A DNA stretch of 64,000 nucleotides from Microbacterium testaceum StLB037 (GCF_000202635.1 NC_015125.1:3906001-3970000); one strand, 5' to 3'; numbered from the stretch's first letter, positions 7,482-16,116 are shown. Translations and numbers: made by a program. The notes: generated by a model not told the origin, from the sequence alone.

Positions 7482-8642
7482 TCAGCTCACCCCCAACGCC
7501 CGCGAGATCACCATGAGCTGCACCTCGGTGGTCCCCTCGCCGATCTCGAGGATCTTCGAGTCGCGGTAGTGCCGGGCGACCGGGTACTCGTTGATGAACC
7601 CGTTGCCGCCGAAGACCTGCGTCGCATCCCGCGCGTTGGCCATCGCCGCGTCGCTCGCCGTCATCTTGGCGACCGCGGCATCCACCGAGAACGGCTTGCC
7701 GGCATCGCACAGGCGCGCGGCGTGCACCCACGCGAGCCGCGCCGTGTGGACCCGGGCGTGCATGCGCGCGAGCAGGAACTGGATGCTCTGCCGCGTCGAG
7801 AGCCGCTCCCCGAACACCGTGCGGCTGCGGGCGTAGTCGACGGCGGCCTCGAGGCATCCCTCCGCGGCTCCCGTCGCGAGGGCGGCGATCGCGACACGAC
7901 CCTCGTCGAGCGTGCGCAGGAAGTTCTTGAAGCCCTGCCCGCGCTCCCCGAGGAGGTTCGCCTCGGGCACGCGGACGCCGTCGAAGGTGAGCGGATGCGT
8001 GTCGGAGGCGTTCCAGCCGACCTTGTCGTACGCGGGCCCCACGGTGAAGCCCGGCGTGCCGTTGGGGACGATGATCGTGGAGATCTCGGGGCGCTCGCCG
8101 GTCCGGCCGGTGACGGCGGTGACGGTCACGAACCGGGTGATGGCGGTACCGGAGTTGGTGATGAACTGCTTCGACCCATCGATCACCCATTCCCCTCCCT
8201 CGAGGCGCGCGGTCGTGCGGGTCGCCCCCGCGTCGCTCCCGGCCTCAGCCTCGGTGAGTCCGAATCCGGCGAGGGCACGACCGGCGACGAGGTCGGGCAG
8301 GTACTCCGCCTTCTGCGCGTCGGTGCCGTAGCGGTAGAGCGGCATGGCGCCGAGCCCCACCCCGGCTTCGAGGGTGATCGCCATCGACTGGTCCACGCGC
8401 GCGATCCCCTCGATCGCGACGCAGAGACTCGCGTAGTCGCCGCCCTGTCCCCCGACCTCCTCGGGGAACGGAAGGCCGAAGAGGCCGAGCTCGCCCATCT
8501 GCGCGACGAGGTCGAGGGGAAGCTCGTGCGCGCGGTCGGCCTCGTACGATCGCGGCGCGATGACGTCGTCGGCGAACTCGCGGACCATCGCGGCGAGCTC
8601 GCGCTCGTCGTCGGTGAACGCCTGATGGCTGTCGATGCTCAC
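7482..8642 (-). CDS. Acyl-CoA dehydrogenase
   Basis: A 386-residue flavoprotein of typical acyl-CoA dehydrogenase length. Signatures are FGLTEAEAGSDAG (FAD/substrate region), a DGSKQFITNSG segment, and the C-terminal ILEIGEGTTEVQ with the catalytic-base glutamate in the place used by short/branched-chain enzymes. The GTG at 8642 follows an AAAAGGAG ribosome site. It lies downstream of the 2-oxoacid dehydrogenase subunits in the same direction, so it probably oxidises the branched acyl-CoA they make (isobutyryl-, isovaleryl- or 2-methylbutyryl-CoA). The exact chain preference is inferred from context only. Confidence 0.85.
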   Translation of the reverse strand: MSIDSHQAFTDDERELAAMVREFADDVIAPRSYEADRAHELPLDLVAQMGELGLFGLPFPEEVGGQGGDYASLCVAIEGIARVDQSMAITLEAGVGLGAMPLYRYGTDAQKAEYLPDLVAGRALAGFGLTEAEAGSDAGATRTTARLEGGEWVIDGSKQFITNSGTAITRFVTVTAVTGRTGERPEISTIIVPNGTPGFTVGPAYDKVGWNASDTHPLTFDGVRVPEANLLGERGQGFKNFLRTLDEGRVAIAALATGAAEGCLEAAVDYARSRTVFGERLSTRQSIQFLLARMHARVHTARLAWVHAARLCDAGKPFSVDAAVAKMTASDAAMANARDATQVFGGNGFINEYPVARHYRDSKILEIGEGTTEVQLMVISRALGVS

Positions 8643-8749
8643 GGGGTGGCTCCTTTTCGGGGTGAATCGCGCCGCGCGGGTCGGTGCGGGTCTGGGCGAA
8701 GCAGCGCGGGTCGGGCGCGGCCGCGCGGGTCTGGGCGAGGCGGCGCGAG

Positions 8750-10297
8750 TCAGCGCAGCAGCATCGCGCGGCCGGGTTCCCTCAGGACGCCGGCGACATC
8801 GGTGAGGAACCGCGCCGCCTCCGCCCCGTCGACCAGTCGGTGGTCGAACGAGAGGCTGAGGGTCAGCACATCGCGCAGGGCGATCTCTCCGTGGTGCTCC
8901 CACGGCGTGCGGCGCACGGCGCCCACGGCGAGGATGCCGGCCTCACCCGGGTTGAGGATCGGGGTGCCGGCATCCACTCCGAACACTCCGACGTTGGTGA
9001 TCGAGAACGTGCCGCCCGTCATCGCGGCCGGAGCCGTCCGGCCCGCCCGAGCGGTCGCGGCGAGCTCGGCGATCGCGTCGGCGAGCTCGACGAGCGGCAG
9101 GGTGTCGGCATCCGGGATCACCGGCACCACGAGCCCGCGCTCGGTCGCCGCGGCGATTCCGAGGTTCACGTAGTGGTGCTCGACGATCTCACCCGCCGTC
9201 TCATCCCACTTCGCATTCAGCGCCGGCGTACGCCCGAGGGCGAGACACACCGCCTTGGCGACGATCGCGAGCACGCCGATCCGGTGACCGTCGAGGGCTC
9301 GATCCGTCTTGAGGGATGCCAGCAGCTCGGTCGTCGCGGTGACGTCCAGCGTGAGGAACGTCGTCGCGTGTGGAGCGGTGAACGCGCTCTGCACCATCGC
9401 TGCCGCGGTGTGCTTGCGCACACCGCGGATGGGCGTCCGGGTCACGCGCGGGGCGGAGGAAGCGGGAACAGCCGGGGGGACCGTCGACGCGAGGGCGGGA
9501 GCTTCCAGAGGGGTGCGCGCCGCGAACTCCTCGACGTGCGCGCGGGTCACCGTCTCACCGGGGTGAGCCGCGGCCACGAGGACGAGGTCGACGCCGAGGT
9601 CCTTCGCCAGCTTGCGGACCGGCGGGGTCGAGCGCGGGCGTTCGAGCGGGAGGTCGATGGGACCGGTGCGCAGCACGTCGTGCGGCGCGGCCTCGCGAAC
9701 GGCGTGATCGCTGTCGAGGACAGCCGTGGCCCCACCCCGCGCTCGCCGCCGCGGACGGCTGCCCGACGCGGGGGCGGCCCCGTAGCCGACGAGGTTCGGA
9801 GTGGCGCTCTCGGACTCGCCGCCCGGCGCCGTCGCGCGGACATCGTCCCCGCCGCGCCGCCCCGAGGCCATCGCTCCCGGCGCGTCGGCCACGAACTCCG
9901 CCGGACGGATCGCACCCTCGGCCGCGGCACCACGCGCCGTCGCGCGGACGTCGTCCCCGCCGCGCCGCCCCGAGGCCATCGCTCCCGGCGCGTCGGCCAC
10001 GAACTCCGCGGAACCCCCCGCGACCGTCTGTCCCTCGGGCACCGTGCTCCCGGCATCCGCCCCCACCGCGAACGACACCAGCGGCGAACCGACCGCGACG
10101 ACGTCTCCCGCGGCCGCGTGCAGCCCCTGCACGGTGCCCGCGTAGGGCGAGGGGATCTCGACGATGGCTTTGGCCGTCTCGACCTCGGCGATCGTCTGGT
10201 TCAGCGCGACGGTGTCACCCTCCGCCACATGCCACTGAACGATCTCGGCCTCGGGAAGCCCCTCGCCGAGGTCGGGGAGCAGGAATTCCCGGATCAT
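8750..10297 (-). CDS. Branched-chain 2-oxoacid dehydrogenase E2 (dihydrolipoamide acyltransferase)
   Basis: A 515-residue E2 core protein. One lipoyl domain spans about residues 1-80, with the lipoylated lysine in VETAKAIVEI. It is followed by an Ala/Gly-rich linker, a peripheral-subunit-binding domain around PPVRKLAKDLGVDL, and the acyltransferase domain ending with the active-site SFDHRLVDG. The linker holds a 36-residue repeat (AEFVADAPGAMASG twice), coded by DNA at 9826-10009. It is a linker duplication, not a second lipoyl domain. The order E1 alpha, E1 beta, E2 and the branched-chain-type E1 subunits support degradation of Val/Leu/Ile oxoacids. Confidence 0.9.
   Translation of the reverse strand: MIREFLLPDLGEGLPEAEIVQWHVAEGDTVALNQTIAEVETAKAIVEIPSPYAGTVQGLHAAAGDVVAVGSPLVSFAVGADAGSTVPEGQTVAGGSAEFVADAPGAMASGRRGGDDVRATARGAAAEGAIRPAEFVADAPGAMASGRRGGDDVRATAPGGESESATPNLVGYGAAPASGSRPRRRARGGATAVLDSDHAVREAAPHDVLRTGPIDLPLERPRSTPPVRKLAKDLGVDLVLVAAAHPGETVTRAHVEEFAARTPLEAPALASTVPPAVPASSAPRVTRTPIRGVRKHTAAAMVQSAFTAPHATTFLTLDVTATTELLASLKTDRALDGHRIGVLAIVAKAVCLALGRTPALNAKWDETAGEIVEHHYVNLGIAAATERGLVVPVIPDADTLPLVELADAIAELAATARAGRTAPAAMTGGTFSITNVGVFGVDAGTPILNPGEAGILAVGAVRRTPWEHHGEIALRDVLTLSLSFDHRLVDGAEAARFLTDVAGVLREPGRAMLLR
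9826..10009 (-). repeat. 76-bp direct repeat inside the E2 linker
   Basis: Copies at 9826-9901 and 9934-10009 differ by one base and have a 108-bp period, so the reading frame is kept. The near identity points to a recent duplication. Confidence 0.85.
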
Positions 10298-10352
10298 CGC
10301 CGCCCCCCTTCCGTCTCGAAAACACCCGACCGGCCAGCGCAGAACTCCCGGA

Positions 10353-11354
10353 TCACCGCAGCACCCCCTCACCGCGCTCGAGCACCCGATCCACCGCGAA
10401 CAGGATCCGGTCGAGATCCGGCACGTGATGCTTCTCGAGCTTCGACGGCGGATACGGGATGTCGTGACCCGTCACCCGCTGCGGCGGCGCCTCGAGGTAC
10501 TCGAAGCACTGCTCGGTGATGCTCGCGACGAGCTCGGCCCCCACTCCCGCCTCGCGGGCGGCCTCGTGGGTGACGACGACGCGTCCGGTCTTGCGAACGG
10601 ATGCCGCGACCGTGTTCATGTCGATCGGCGACAGCGAGCGTAGGTCGATGACCTCGAGCGACAGCCCGTCGTCCTCCGCGGCGAGCGCGGCGTCGAGGGC
10701 CGTGCGCACCTGCGCCCCGTAGGTGACGATCGTCGCGTCGGTGCCCTCGCGGGCGACGCGGGCGAGGTGCATCGGCGGGGCGTCGGCGAGGTCGGCATCC
10801 AGATCCACCTCGCCCTTCGAGTGATACAGGCGCTTGGGCTCGAAGAAGATGACGGGATCATCGGATGCCACGGCCTGCCGCAGCATCACGTAGGCGTCCT
10901 GCGGGTTCGAGGCGGCCACGACGCGGAGTCCGGCCGTGTGCACGAAGTACGCCTCGGGCGACTCGGAGTGGTGCTCGGCCGCTCCCACTCCCCCGGCCCA
11001 CGGGATGCGGATGACCAGCGGCATCCGGATCCGTCCGTTGCTGCGGTAGTGGAGCTTGGCGACCTGGCAGACGATCTGGTCGAACGCGGGGTACACGAAG
11101 CCGTCGAACTGGATCTCGACGACGGGGCGGTAGCCCCGGAGCGCGAGGCCGACGGCCGTGCCGACGATGCCGGCTTCGGCGAGCGGGGTGTCGATGACGC
11201 GCTGCGCGCCGAAGCGCTGCTGCAGCCCGTCCGTCACGCGGAAGACGCCGCCGAGCTTGCCGATGTCCTCGCCCATGAGCAGGACCTTGTCGTCGCTCTC
11301 GAGAGCTTTCGAGAGGGCCGCGTTGATCGCGGAGCCGAGGGTCAGCGCGGTCAT
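10353..11354 (-). CDS. Branched-chain 2-oxoacid dehydrogenase E1 beta
   Basis: A 333-residue transketolase-like beta subunit. LLMGEDIGKLGGVFRVT near the N-terminus and the segments FDGFVYPAFDQI, RIPWAGGVGAAEHHS and VVTHEAAREAGVGAEL are typical of E1 beta of branched-chain dehydrogenases. Its ATG overlaps the E1 alpha stop, so alpha and beta are translationally coupled, fitting an alpha2beta2 enzyme. With E1 alpha it decarboxylates the 2-oxoacid and acylates E2. Confidence 0.92.
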   Translation of the reverse strand: MTALTLGSAINAALSKALESDDKVLLMGEDIGKLGGVFRVTDGLQQRFGAQRVIDTPLAEAGIVGTAVGLALRGYRPVVEIQFDGFVYPAFDQIVCQVAKLHYRSNGRIRMPLVIRIPWAGGVGAAEHHSESPEAYFVHTAGLRVVAASNPQDAYVMLRQAVASDDPVIFFEPKRLYHSKGEVDLDADLADAPPMHLARVAREGTDATIVTYGAQVRTALDAALAAEDDGLSLEVIDLRSLSPIDMNTVAASVRKTGRVVVTHEAAREAGVGAELVASITEQCFEYLEAPPQRVTGHDIPYPPSKLEKHHVPDLDRILFAVDRVLERGEGVLR

Positions 11355-12466
11355 TTCTCGAACCCCTCGAGGTACGCGACGTACTCCGCTCTCTGGCGCT
11401 CCAACCCCGCGTGCGGCTCGGCGTACACGTGGTCGAACATCGTCTCGGGCGCGCGGGTCGTCGCGCCGATGCAGGCCGTGCGCACCTCGGCGGCGAGCGC
11501 GTCGGCGGCGCGAGCGACCTCGGCCATGCCGGAGTCGTCCAGCATCCCTTCGGCGCGAAGGTACGCCTCGAGCCGCGCGATGGGGTCCCGCTGCGTCCAC
11601 TCCTCGACCTCGGCGGCGTCACGGTAGCGGGTGGGGTCGTCGCTCGTCGTGTGGGGACCCATGCGGTACGTCACGGCCTCGATGAACGAGGGTCCTTCCC
11701 CGCGGCGGGCGCGGTCGAGCGCCCACCGCATCGCGGCGACGCAGGCGAGGGCGTCGTTGCCGTCGATCCGAAGACTCGGGATGCCGAACCCCGGCGCCCG
11801 GCCCGCGATGGGGTACTTCGCCTGCACGGTGACCGGTTCGCTGATCGCCCACTGGTTGTTCGAGCAGACGAACACGACGGGGGCGCCGAAGGAAGAGGCG
11901 AACACCATCGCCTCGTTGACGTCTCCCTGGCTGGTGGCGCCGTCCCCGTAGTACGCGACGGCGACATCGGTGGAACCGTCGCGCTGTGCGCCCATCGCCC
12001 AGCCCGTGGCGTGGAGCGACTGCGCGCCGATGATGATCTGCGGCGGAGCGGCGTTGATCGCGCGGTGGTCGTACGCGGAGTGCTCCTCGCCGCGCCAGGC
12101 GAGCACGTAGTCGGCGGGCTGCGCGCCGCGTCCGAGCAGCACGCCGTGTTCGCGGTAGCTGGGGAAGACGAAGTCGCCGGGGGCGAGGGCGTGGGCGGTC
12201 CCGACCTGCACGGCCTCCTGCCCGCGACACGGAGCCCAGAGGGCGAGCTGCCCCTGGCGTTGGAGCGCGACGCCCTCGGCATCCAGTCGTCGGGTCAGGA
12301 CCATGTCGCGGTGCAGTGCCCGCAGTTCGTGCGGCGAGAGGTCGGCGATCCACGGTTCGAGAGTGGCGTCGGGCACGCGGGCGCCGTCGGGCTCGAGCAC
12401 GCGCAGCACATCCCCCTCGTCGGGGACTCCTCCGGTGACCGAGTCCTGGGTCTGGGTGTACGTCAT
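11351..12466 (-). CDS. Branched-chain 2-oxoacid dehydrogenase E1 alpha (TPP-dependent)
   Basis: A 371-residue alpha subunit. The thiamine diphosphate motif GDGATSQGDVNEA...NNQWAIS is intact, and YRMGPHTTSDDPTRYR matches the loop near the active site. Two ATGs stand 6 nt apart; the second (12466) is preferred because it sits 6 nt after the GGAGGG ribosome site while the first touches it. It is the first gene of the operon. Upstream lies a divergent Lrp/AsnC-type regulator, as with bkd operons elsewhere. Confidence 0.9.
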   Translation of the reverse strand: MTYTQTQDSVTGGVPDEGDVLRVLEPDGARVPDATLEPWIADLSPHELRALHRDMVLTRRLDAEGVALQRQGQLALWAPCRGQEAVQVGTAHALAPGDFVFPSYREHGVLLGRGAQPADYVLAWRGEEHSAYDHRAINAAPPQIIIGAQSLHATGWAMGAQRDGSTDVAVAYYGDGATSQGDVNEAMVFASSFGAPVVFVCSNNQWAISEPVTVQAKYPIAGRAPGFGIPSLRIDGNDALACVAAMRWALDRARRGEGPSFIEAVTYRMGPHTTSDDPTRYRDAAEVEEWTQRDPIARLEAYLRAEGMLDDSGMAEVARAADALAAEVRTACIGATTRAPETMFDHVYAEPHAGLERQRAEYVAYLEGFEK

Positions 12467-12642
12467 CGTCATCCCTCCAGCTGCGGCCCGGGCCTCTTGT
12501 GAAGGCCGGGGCGGTGCGGATGCCGGCAGCGTCGCCGACACGGCCGACCGTACGCGCGGAAGGCAGGGCGCTCAAGACCTCGGTAGATAACTCAGCATTG
12601 TGCGCATCAGGAGGGGTGGGCGCCCTGCTAATGTTTCGCAGC

Positions 12643-13116
12643 ATGAGCAAGCTCGACGCCGTCGACCTCGACCTCCTCCGCGCTCTGTCGGCCGACCCGC
12701 GCGCCACGGTCGTCGCGCTCGCGGAGAAGCTCGGCCTCTCGCGCAACACCGTGCAGGCCCGCATGAGCCGCCTCGAACGCGGGGGCGTCTTCCTGTCGTA
12801 CGAGCGCACGCTTTCGGCCGAGGCGCTCGGGTTCCCGATCGAGGCGTTCCTGCAGGTCACCGTGCGCCAGGCCGAGCTGCCGGCGATCCGCGAGGAGCTC
12901 GCGAAGGTCCCCGAGGTGCTCCAGGCGCACGGCCTGAGCGGTCAGGTCGATCTTCTCGTGCGGGTCGCGTGCCGCGACACCCAGCACCTGTTCGACACGG
13001 ACGCCCGCATCCTCGCGATCGAAGGCGTCGAGCGCACCGAGACCTCGCTCGTGATGGGCGAGGTCATCGGCTACCGCGTGGGCCCGCTGATGGATCTGGC
13101 GCGCGACGGGGTCTGA
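12643..13116 (+). CDS. Lrp/AsnC family regulator, probable regulator of the bkd operon
   Basis: A 157-residue Lrp-type protein. The N-terminal winged helix (LDAVDLDLLRAL, LAEKLGLSRNTVQARM) is followed by an effector-binding RAM domain. TAATGT lies 8 nt before the ATG at 12643, and no ribosome site is well spaced, so a leaderless start is likely; an ATG 12 nt upstream is an alternative. It is divergent to the branched-chain dehydrogenase genes across an AT-rich spot near 12585-12600. Lrp-type BkdR proteins in other bacteria sense branched-chain amino acids; that role here is inferred from position. Confidence 0.82.
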   Translation: MSKLDAVDLDLLRALSADPRATVVALAEKLGLSRNTVQARMSRLERGGVFLSYERTLSAEALGFPIEAFLQVTVRQAELPAIREELAKVPEVLQAHGLSGQVDLLVRVACRDTQHLFDTDARILAIEGVERTETSLVMGEVIGYRVGPLMDLARDGV

Positions 13117-13158
13117 GCCTCTCGCCGCGCCCCGGCCCCTAAGCCTCTCGCCGCGCCC

Positions 13159-13183
13159 GGTCCCTGAGCCTGTCGAAGGGACC
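13159..13183. repeat. Dispersed palindromic intergenic element, copy 1
   Basis: A partly palindromic element with GGTCCCTGAGCCTGTCGAAG at its core and GGACC closing it. A second copy is at 26456-26480. It lies between converging genes and can form a hairpin, so it may act as a terminator. A 17-bp direct repeat (13116-13132, 13142-13158) sits beside it. Confidence 0.65.
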
Positions 13184-13195
13184 GGAACCCGCGAC

Positions 13196-14188
13196 TCACG
13201 GCGCCGGCACCACCGGGATACTCGCCGTCTCGTCCTTCGGCTCGGCCGGGCTCCCGGCATCCAGTCGCACGAGCACGACCCCGACGAGGATCAGTGCCCC
13301 GCCCACGAACTGGATGGGCGCCGGCGCCTCGCCCAGCAGAAGCCACGCGAAGCCCAGGGCGAAGAGCACCTCGCTGAGACCGACGAACGACGCCAGGCGA
13401 GAGCCGATGAGCGGCACCGCGATCACCCCGAGCGCGTAGCCGAGGGTGGTCGCCACGGCACCCACCCACAGCAGGGGTAGGATGCCGGGAACCTGGAGCC
13501 CCGCGAGCGACACCGTGATCGAGGGAGCGGCGAAGGGCAGCACGCCCACCCCGACGAGCACGCCCATGAGCAGGGTCCCGGTGAGGAGACCGCCGGCGGC
13601 GAGCGCGAGGGGCGGGAGATCGTCGCCCGCGCGCCCGGCGATCACGAAGTAGGCCGCCGCGCAGACGGCGGCGCAGAGGGCGAAGAGCGTGCCGAGCAGG
13701 TCGAAGCGCGCTCCGCTGATGTCGACGACCAGCACCAGACCGGTCATCGCGACGATCGAACCGATCAGCACGGCCTTCGACGGCGCACGGCGCGTGCGCA
13801 CCCAGACGGCGATCACGATGAGCACCGGCGCGATGTACTGGATCAGCAGGGCGACGGCGACCGGCATCCGTTGCATCGCGGCGAAGTAGAACAGCTGACA
13901 GCCGGCGACCGCGGTCAGGCCGAAGGCGACGATGAGGAGGCCGTGCCGCCGGAGGAACCCGCGCTGGCGGCGGATCGCCACGAGGAGGGCGGGCGAGAGC
14001 AGCAGAGCGGCCACCCCCATGCGGACCAGCAGCACGGCGCCGAGCGACCATCCGCCGTCGAGGAGAGGCTTCACGAACGGTCCGCTGGACGAGAATGCCA
14101 GCGCCGAGGCGACGGCGATGAGGAGCCCGGTGACGGCGCCGGAGCCGTGGCGGGTGGGTCGGGGAAGAGTGACGGACGACGTGGTCAT
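13196..14188 (-). CDS. EamA/DMT family transporter
   Basis: A 330-residue membrane protein with about ten hydrophobic helices in two EamA repeats (about residues 18-150 and 160-310). The family comprises drug/metabolite exporters, often for amino acids or toxic compounds. It starts at ATG 14188 and is divergent to the CGNR regulator-like gene across only 71 bp, so the two may be functionally linked, for example as regulator and exporter. The substrate is unknown. Confidence 0.85.
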   Translation of the reverse strand: MTTSSVTLPRPTRHGSGAVTGLLIAVASALAFSSSGPFVKPLLDGGWSLGAVLLVRMGVAALLLSPALLVAIRRQRGFLRRHGLLIVAFGLTAVAGCQLFYFAAMQRMPVAVALLIQYIAPVLIVIAVWVRTRRAPSKAVLIGSIVAMTGLVLVVDISGARFDLLGTLFALCAAVCAAAYFVIAGRAGDDLPPLALAAGGLLTGTLLMGVLVGVGVLPFAAPSITVSLAGLQVPGILPLLWVGAVATTLGYALGVIAVPLIGSRLASFVGLSEVLFALGFAWLLLGEAPAPIQFVGGALILVGVVLVRLDAGSPAEPKDETASIPVVPAP

Positions 14189-14198
14189 GCGGGCCTGC

Positions 14199-14258
14199 TG
14201 TCAGGGGTCAAGAGCGTTTACACTCGTGACAGTACGACCTGGACATGTCAGGAGTCAA
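14199..14258. promoter_or_regulatory. Repeated 13-bp element around the DMT/CGNR promoter
   Basis: TGTCAGGGGTCAA (14199-14211) and TGTCAGGAGTCAA (14246-14258) match at 12 of 13 positions in the same orientation. They flank a TACACT -10-like box, and an inverted TGACAG lies at 14227-14232. Part of the second copy is also the ribosome site of the CGNR gene. It may be an operator pair. Confidence 0.4.
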
Positions 14259-14259
14259 C

Positions 14260-14820
14260 ATGGTCTTCATCCGTGACACCGAGCTGGTGCTGCGCGCGAC
14301 CGTCGAGCTGGTCAACACGCTGCCCCACACCGAGGTGAGCGGCGTCGACACCCTCACGACGATGGCCGAGCTCGACGACTTCGCCGAGCGGCACACCTAC
14401 ACCGGTTCGCGCGCCCGCGACGGACGCGAGCTGGCCGCCGTGCGCGGCATCCGTTCCCGCATCCAGCAGCTGTGGAACGTGGATCGCGACGACGCGGTGC
14501 CCCTCGTGAACGCGATGCTGCGCGACGGGCGGGCCCTGCCGCAGCTCGTGCGGCACGACGAGTTCGACTGGCACATCCACGCGTCGGAGGCGTCGGACCA
14601 CCTCGCCCAGCGCATGCTCGTGGAGACGGCCATGGCGTTCGTCGACGTGATCCGCGCCGACGAGTACGCCCGCATCCGCGTGTGCGATGCCGACGACTGC
14701 GACGGCGTCTACGTCGACTTCTCGAAGAACGGCTCGAAGCGCTATTGCGACTCCGGCAACTGCGGCAACCGGATGAACGTCAACGCGTACCGCAAGCGGA
14801 AGGCGGAGGCGCCGGCCTGA
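14260..14820 (+). CDS. CGNR zinc-finger (ABATE domain) protein, putative regulator
   Basis: A 186-residue protein. The N-terminal ABATE-type domain has the opening RDTELVLRATVELVNTLP. The C-terminal CGNR zinc finger has CDADDC, then YCDSGNCGNRMN, with two cysteine pairs and the family CGNR motif. Such proteins are thought to be DNA- or nucleic-acid-binding regulators, but the family is poorly characterised. The start at 14260 is preferred to 14245 because GGAG ends 5 nt before it. Divergent to a DMT exporter. Confidence 0.82.
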   Translation: MVFIRDTELVLRATVELVNTLPHTEVSGVDTLTTMAELDDFAERHTYTGSRARDGRELAAVRGIRSRIQQLWNVDRDDAVPLVNAMLRDGRALPQLVRHDEFDWHIHASEASDHLAQRMLVETAMAFVDVIRADEYARIRVCDADDCDGVYVDFSKNGSKRYCDSGNCGNRMNVNAYRKRKAEAPA

Positions 14821-14839
14821 CGGTCGCGCACACGGGCAG

Positions 14840-14962
14840 CGCGCGTCGGCGCGGCGCGGGCGGCACACGTCTGCGCGGTGCGGGCGGCGCGCGTCGGCGC
14901 GGTGCGGGCGGCACGCGTCTGCGCGGTGCGGGCGGCACAGCCAGCACGCGTCGGCGCGGCGC
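14840..14962 (+). repeat. GC-rich tandem repeat, about 24-bp period
   Basis: Imperfect units alternate CGCGTCGGCGCGG and CGCGTCTGCGCGG, each followed by TGCGGGCGGCA or similar. It fills the space between the CGNR gene and the convergent hydrolase. No gene or promoter is evident in it. Confidence 0.8.
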
Positions 14963-14999
14963 GGACGGGTCGCCCCGCCTCGGACGGGTCGCCCCGCCT
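14962..14999 (+). repeat. 19-bp exact tandem duplication
   Basis: CGGACGGGTCGCCCCGCCT occurs twice without a gap (14962-14980, 14981-14999), directly before the hydrolase stop codon and next to the 24-bp repeat array. Confidence 0.9.
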
Positions 15000-15871
15000 C
15001 AGCCCACGAACTCCCGGATCGCGGATGCCGCCGCTTCGGGCGTTTCGTAATGGATCAGGTGGCCGACCTCGGGGATCTCCACGAGCTCGGCGTCGGGGAA
15101 GAGCGTCGCCAGATGCCGCTCGGCCTCGATGGGCGTGATGTCGTCTCTCTGCGCGGCGATGAGCAGCGTCGGCTGCGTGATGCGCGGCGCGAACGCACGC
15201 ACGTCGTGGGACACGCTCGTCACGAACGCCTCGTGCAGCACGTCACGGTCGGCGAAGCGGGAGAAGTACTCGTCGTGCTGCTCGTGGACGAAGCGGCGCA
15301 GGGCGGGATCGCGTGTCTTGGCCATGGCGTTGCTCATGACGCGCACGATCAGCCCGTTGCGGAGAAGCCTGTCGCCGAGCGGGCGCGGCAGCTTCGCCCC
15401 GACGAGGTAGTAGAACACGGCGAGCCGGGTCAGGATGCCGCGGGGCCCCTCGAGCGCGGGAGCGCCGATCGGATTCACGAGGATGAGCTTCGGCGTCGCG
15501 AGACCGCCCGCCACCGCCGCCGAGGACACGATCGAGCCGAACGAATGCCCGAGCACCACCGCCCCCGGCGCGACGGCGTCGACGAACGCACGCAGCCACG
15601 CGGCGTAGGTGTCGAGATCGTGGGCGCGTCCACGAAGGGGCGGCGTCTCACCGAAGCCGGGCAGGTCGGGCGACACGACCCGGATACCGGGGAGGTGCGC
15701 GACCACCGGGTCGAGGCCGTGGTGCTCACCGCGGAACCCGTGGACCGCCACGATCGTTGTGTCGGCGTCGTCGTCGCCGTAGACCCAGTACGCCGTCGTC
15801 CCGCCCAGCACGTCGACCTCGCGCCGCTGGACGGGGATCGCGGCGAGGAGGTCGGCGTACGGGTTCGGCAT
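14999..15871 (-). CDS. Alpha/beta fold hydrolase
   Basis: A 290-residue alpha/beta hydrolase. The oxyanion-hole motif VAVHGFRGEHHG is near residues 40-51, PDLPGFGETPP follows, the nucleophile is in VLGHSFGSIVSS near residue 110, and the catalytic His is in EVGHLIHYE near the C-terminus. The start at 15871 is chosen because TAAACT (15884-15879 on the minus strand) ends 7 nt upstream, the leaderless layout, with no ribosome site. No operon partner. The substrate is unknown; the sequence is of the MhpC/haloperoxidase-like general type. Confidence 0.78.
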   Translation of the reverse strand: MPNPYADLLAAIPVQRREVDVLGGTTAYWVYGDDDADTTIVAVHGFRGEHHGLDPVVAHLPGIRVVSPDLPGFGETPPLRGRAHDLDTYAAWLRAFVDAVAPGAVVLGHSFGSIVSSAAVAGGLATPKLILVNPIGAPALEGPRGILTRLAVFYYLVGAKLPRPLGDRLLRNGLIVRVMSNAMAKTRDPALRRFVHEQHDEYFSRFADRDVLHEAFVTSVSHDVRAFAPRITQPTLLIAAQRDDITPIEAERHLATLFPDAELVEIPEVGHLIHYETPEAAASAIREFVG

Positions 15872-15948
15872 GGGTTCGAGTTTACGAGGGGGTCCGGACA
15901 TCGCCATCCCTCTCTCCCCAGGCCGGCCGGTCACTCCTCCTCCACAAC

Positions 15949-16040
15949 CTCGGCATCCTCTCCCCAAACCCGGGCCGCACTCATCCTCCACATCCTCGGC
16001 ATCCCCTCCCCAAACCCGGGCCGCACTCATCCTCCACATC
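15949..16040 (+). repeat. 46-bp tandem repeat, two copies
   Basis: Two 46-bp units (15949-15994 and 15995-16040) differ by one base; each includes CCCAAACCCGGGCCGCACTC. Degenerate partial units flank them on both sides. It lies upstream of the exonuclease gene. Confidence 0.9.
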
Positions 16041-16116
16041 CTCGACATCTCGGCATCCCTCCCCTATTCCTGCGCGCCTCGCCGTCCATGTCGGACCCCC
16101 GATCTACGGTGACCCC

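Noticed and set aside
9826..10009. Second lipoyl domain in E2
   Set aside because: The repeated segment is only 36 residues, low in complexity and has no lipoyl-lysine motif; it is a linker duplication.
14840..16040. CRISPR-like repeats between hydrolase genes
   Set aside because: Units are directly tandem without unique spacers.
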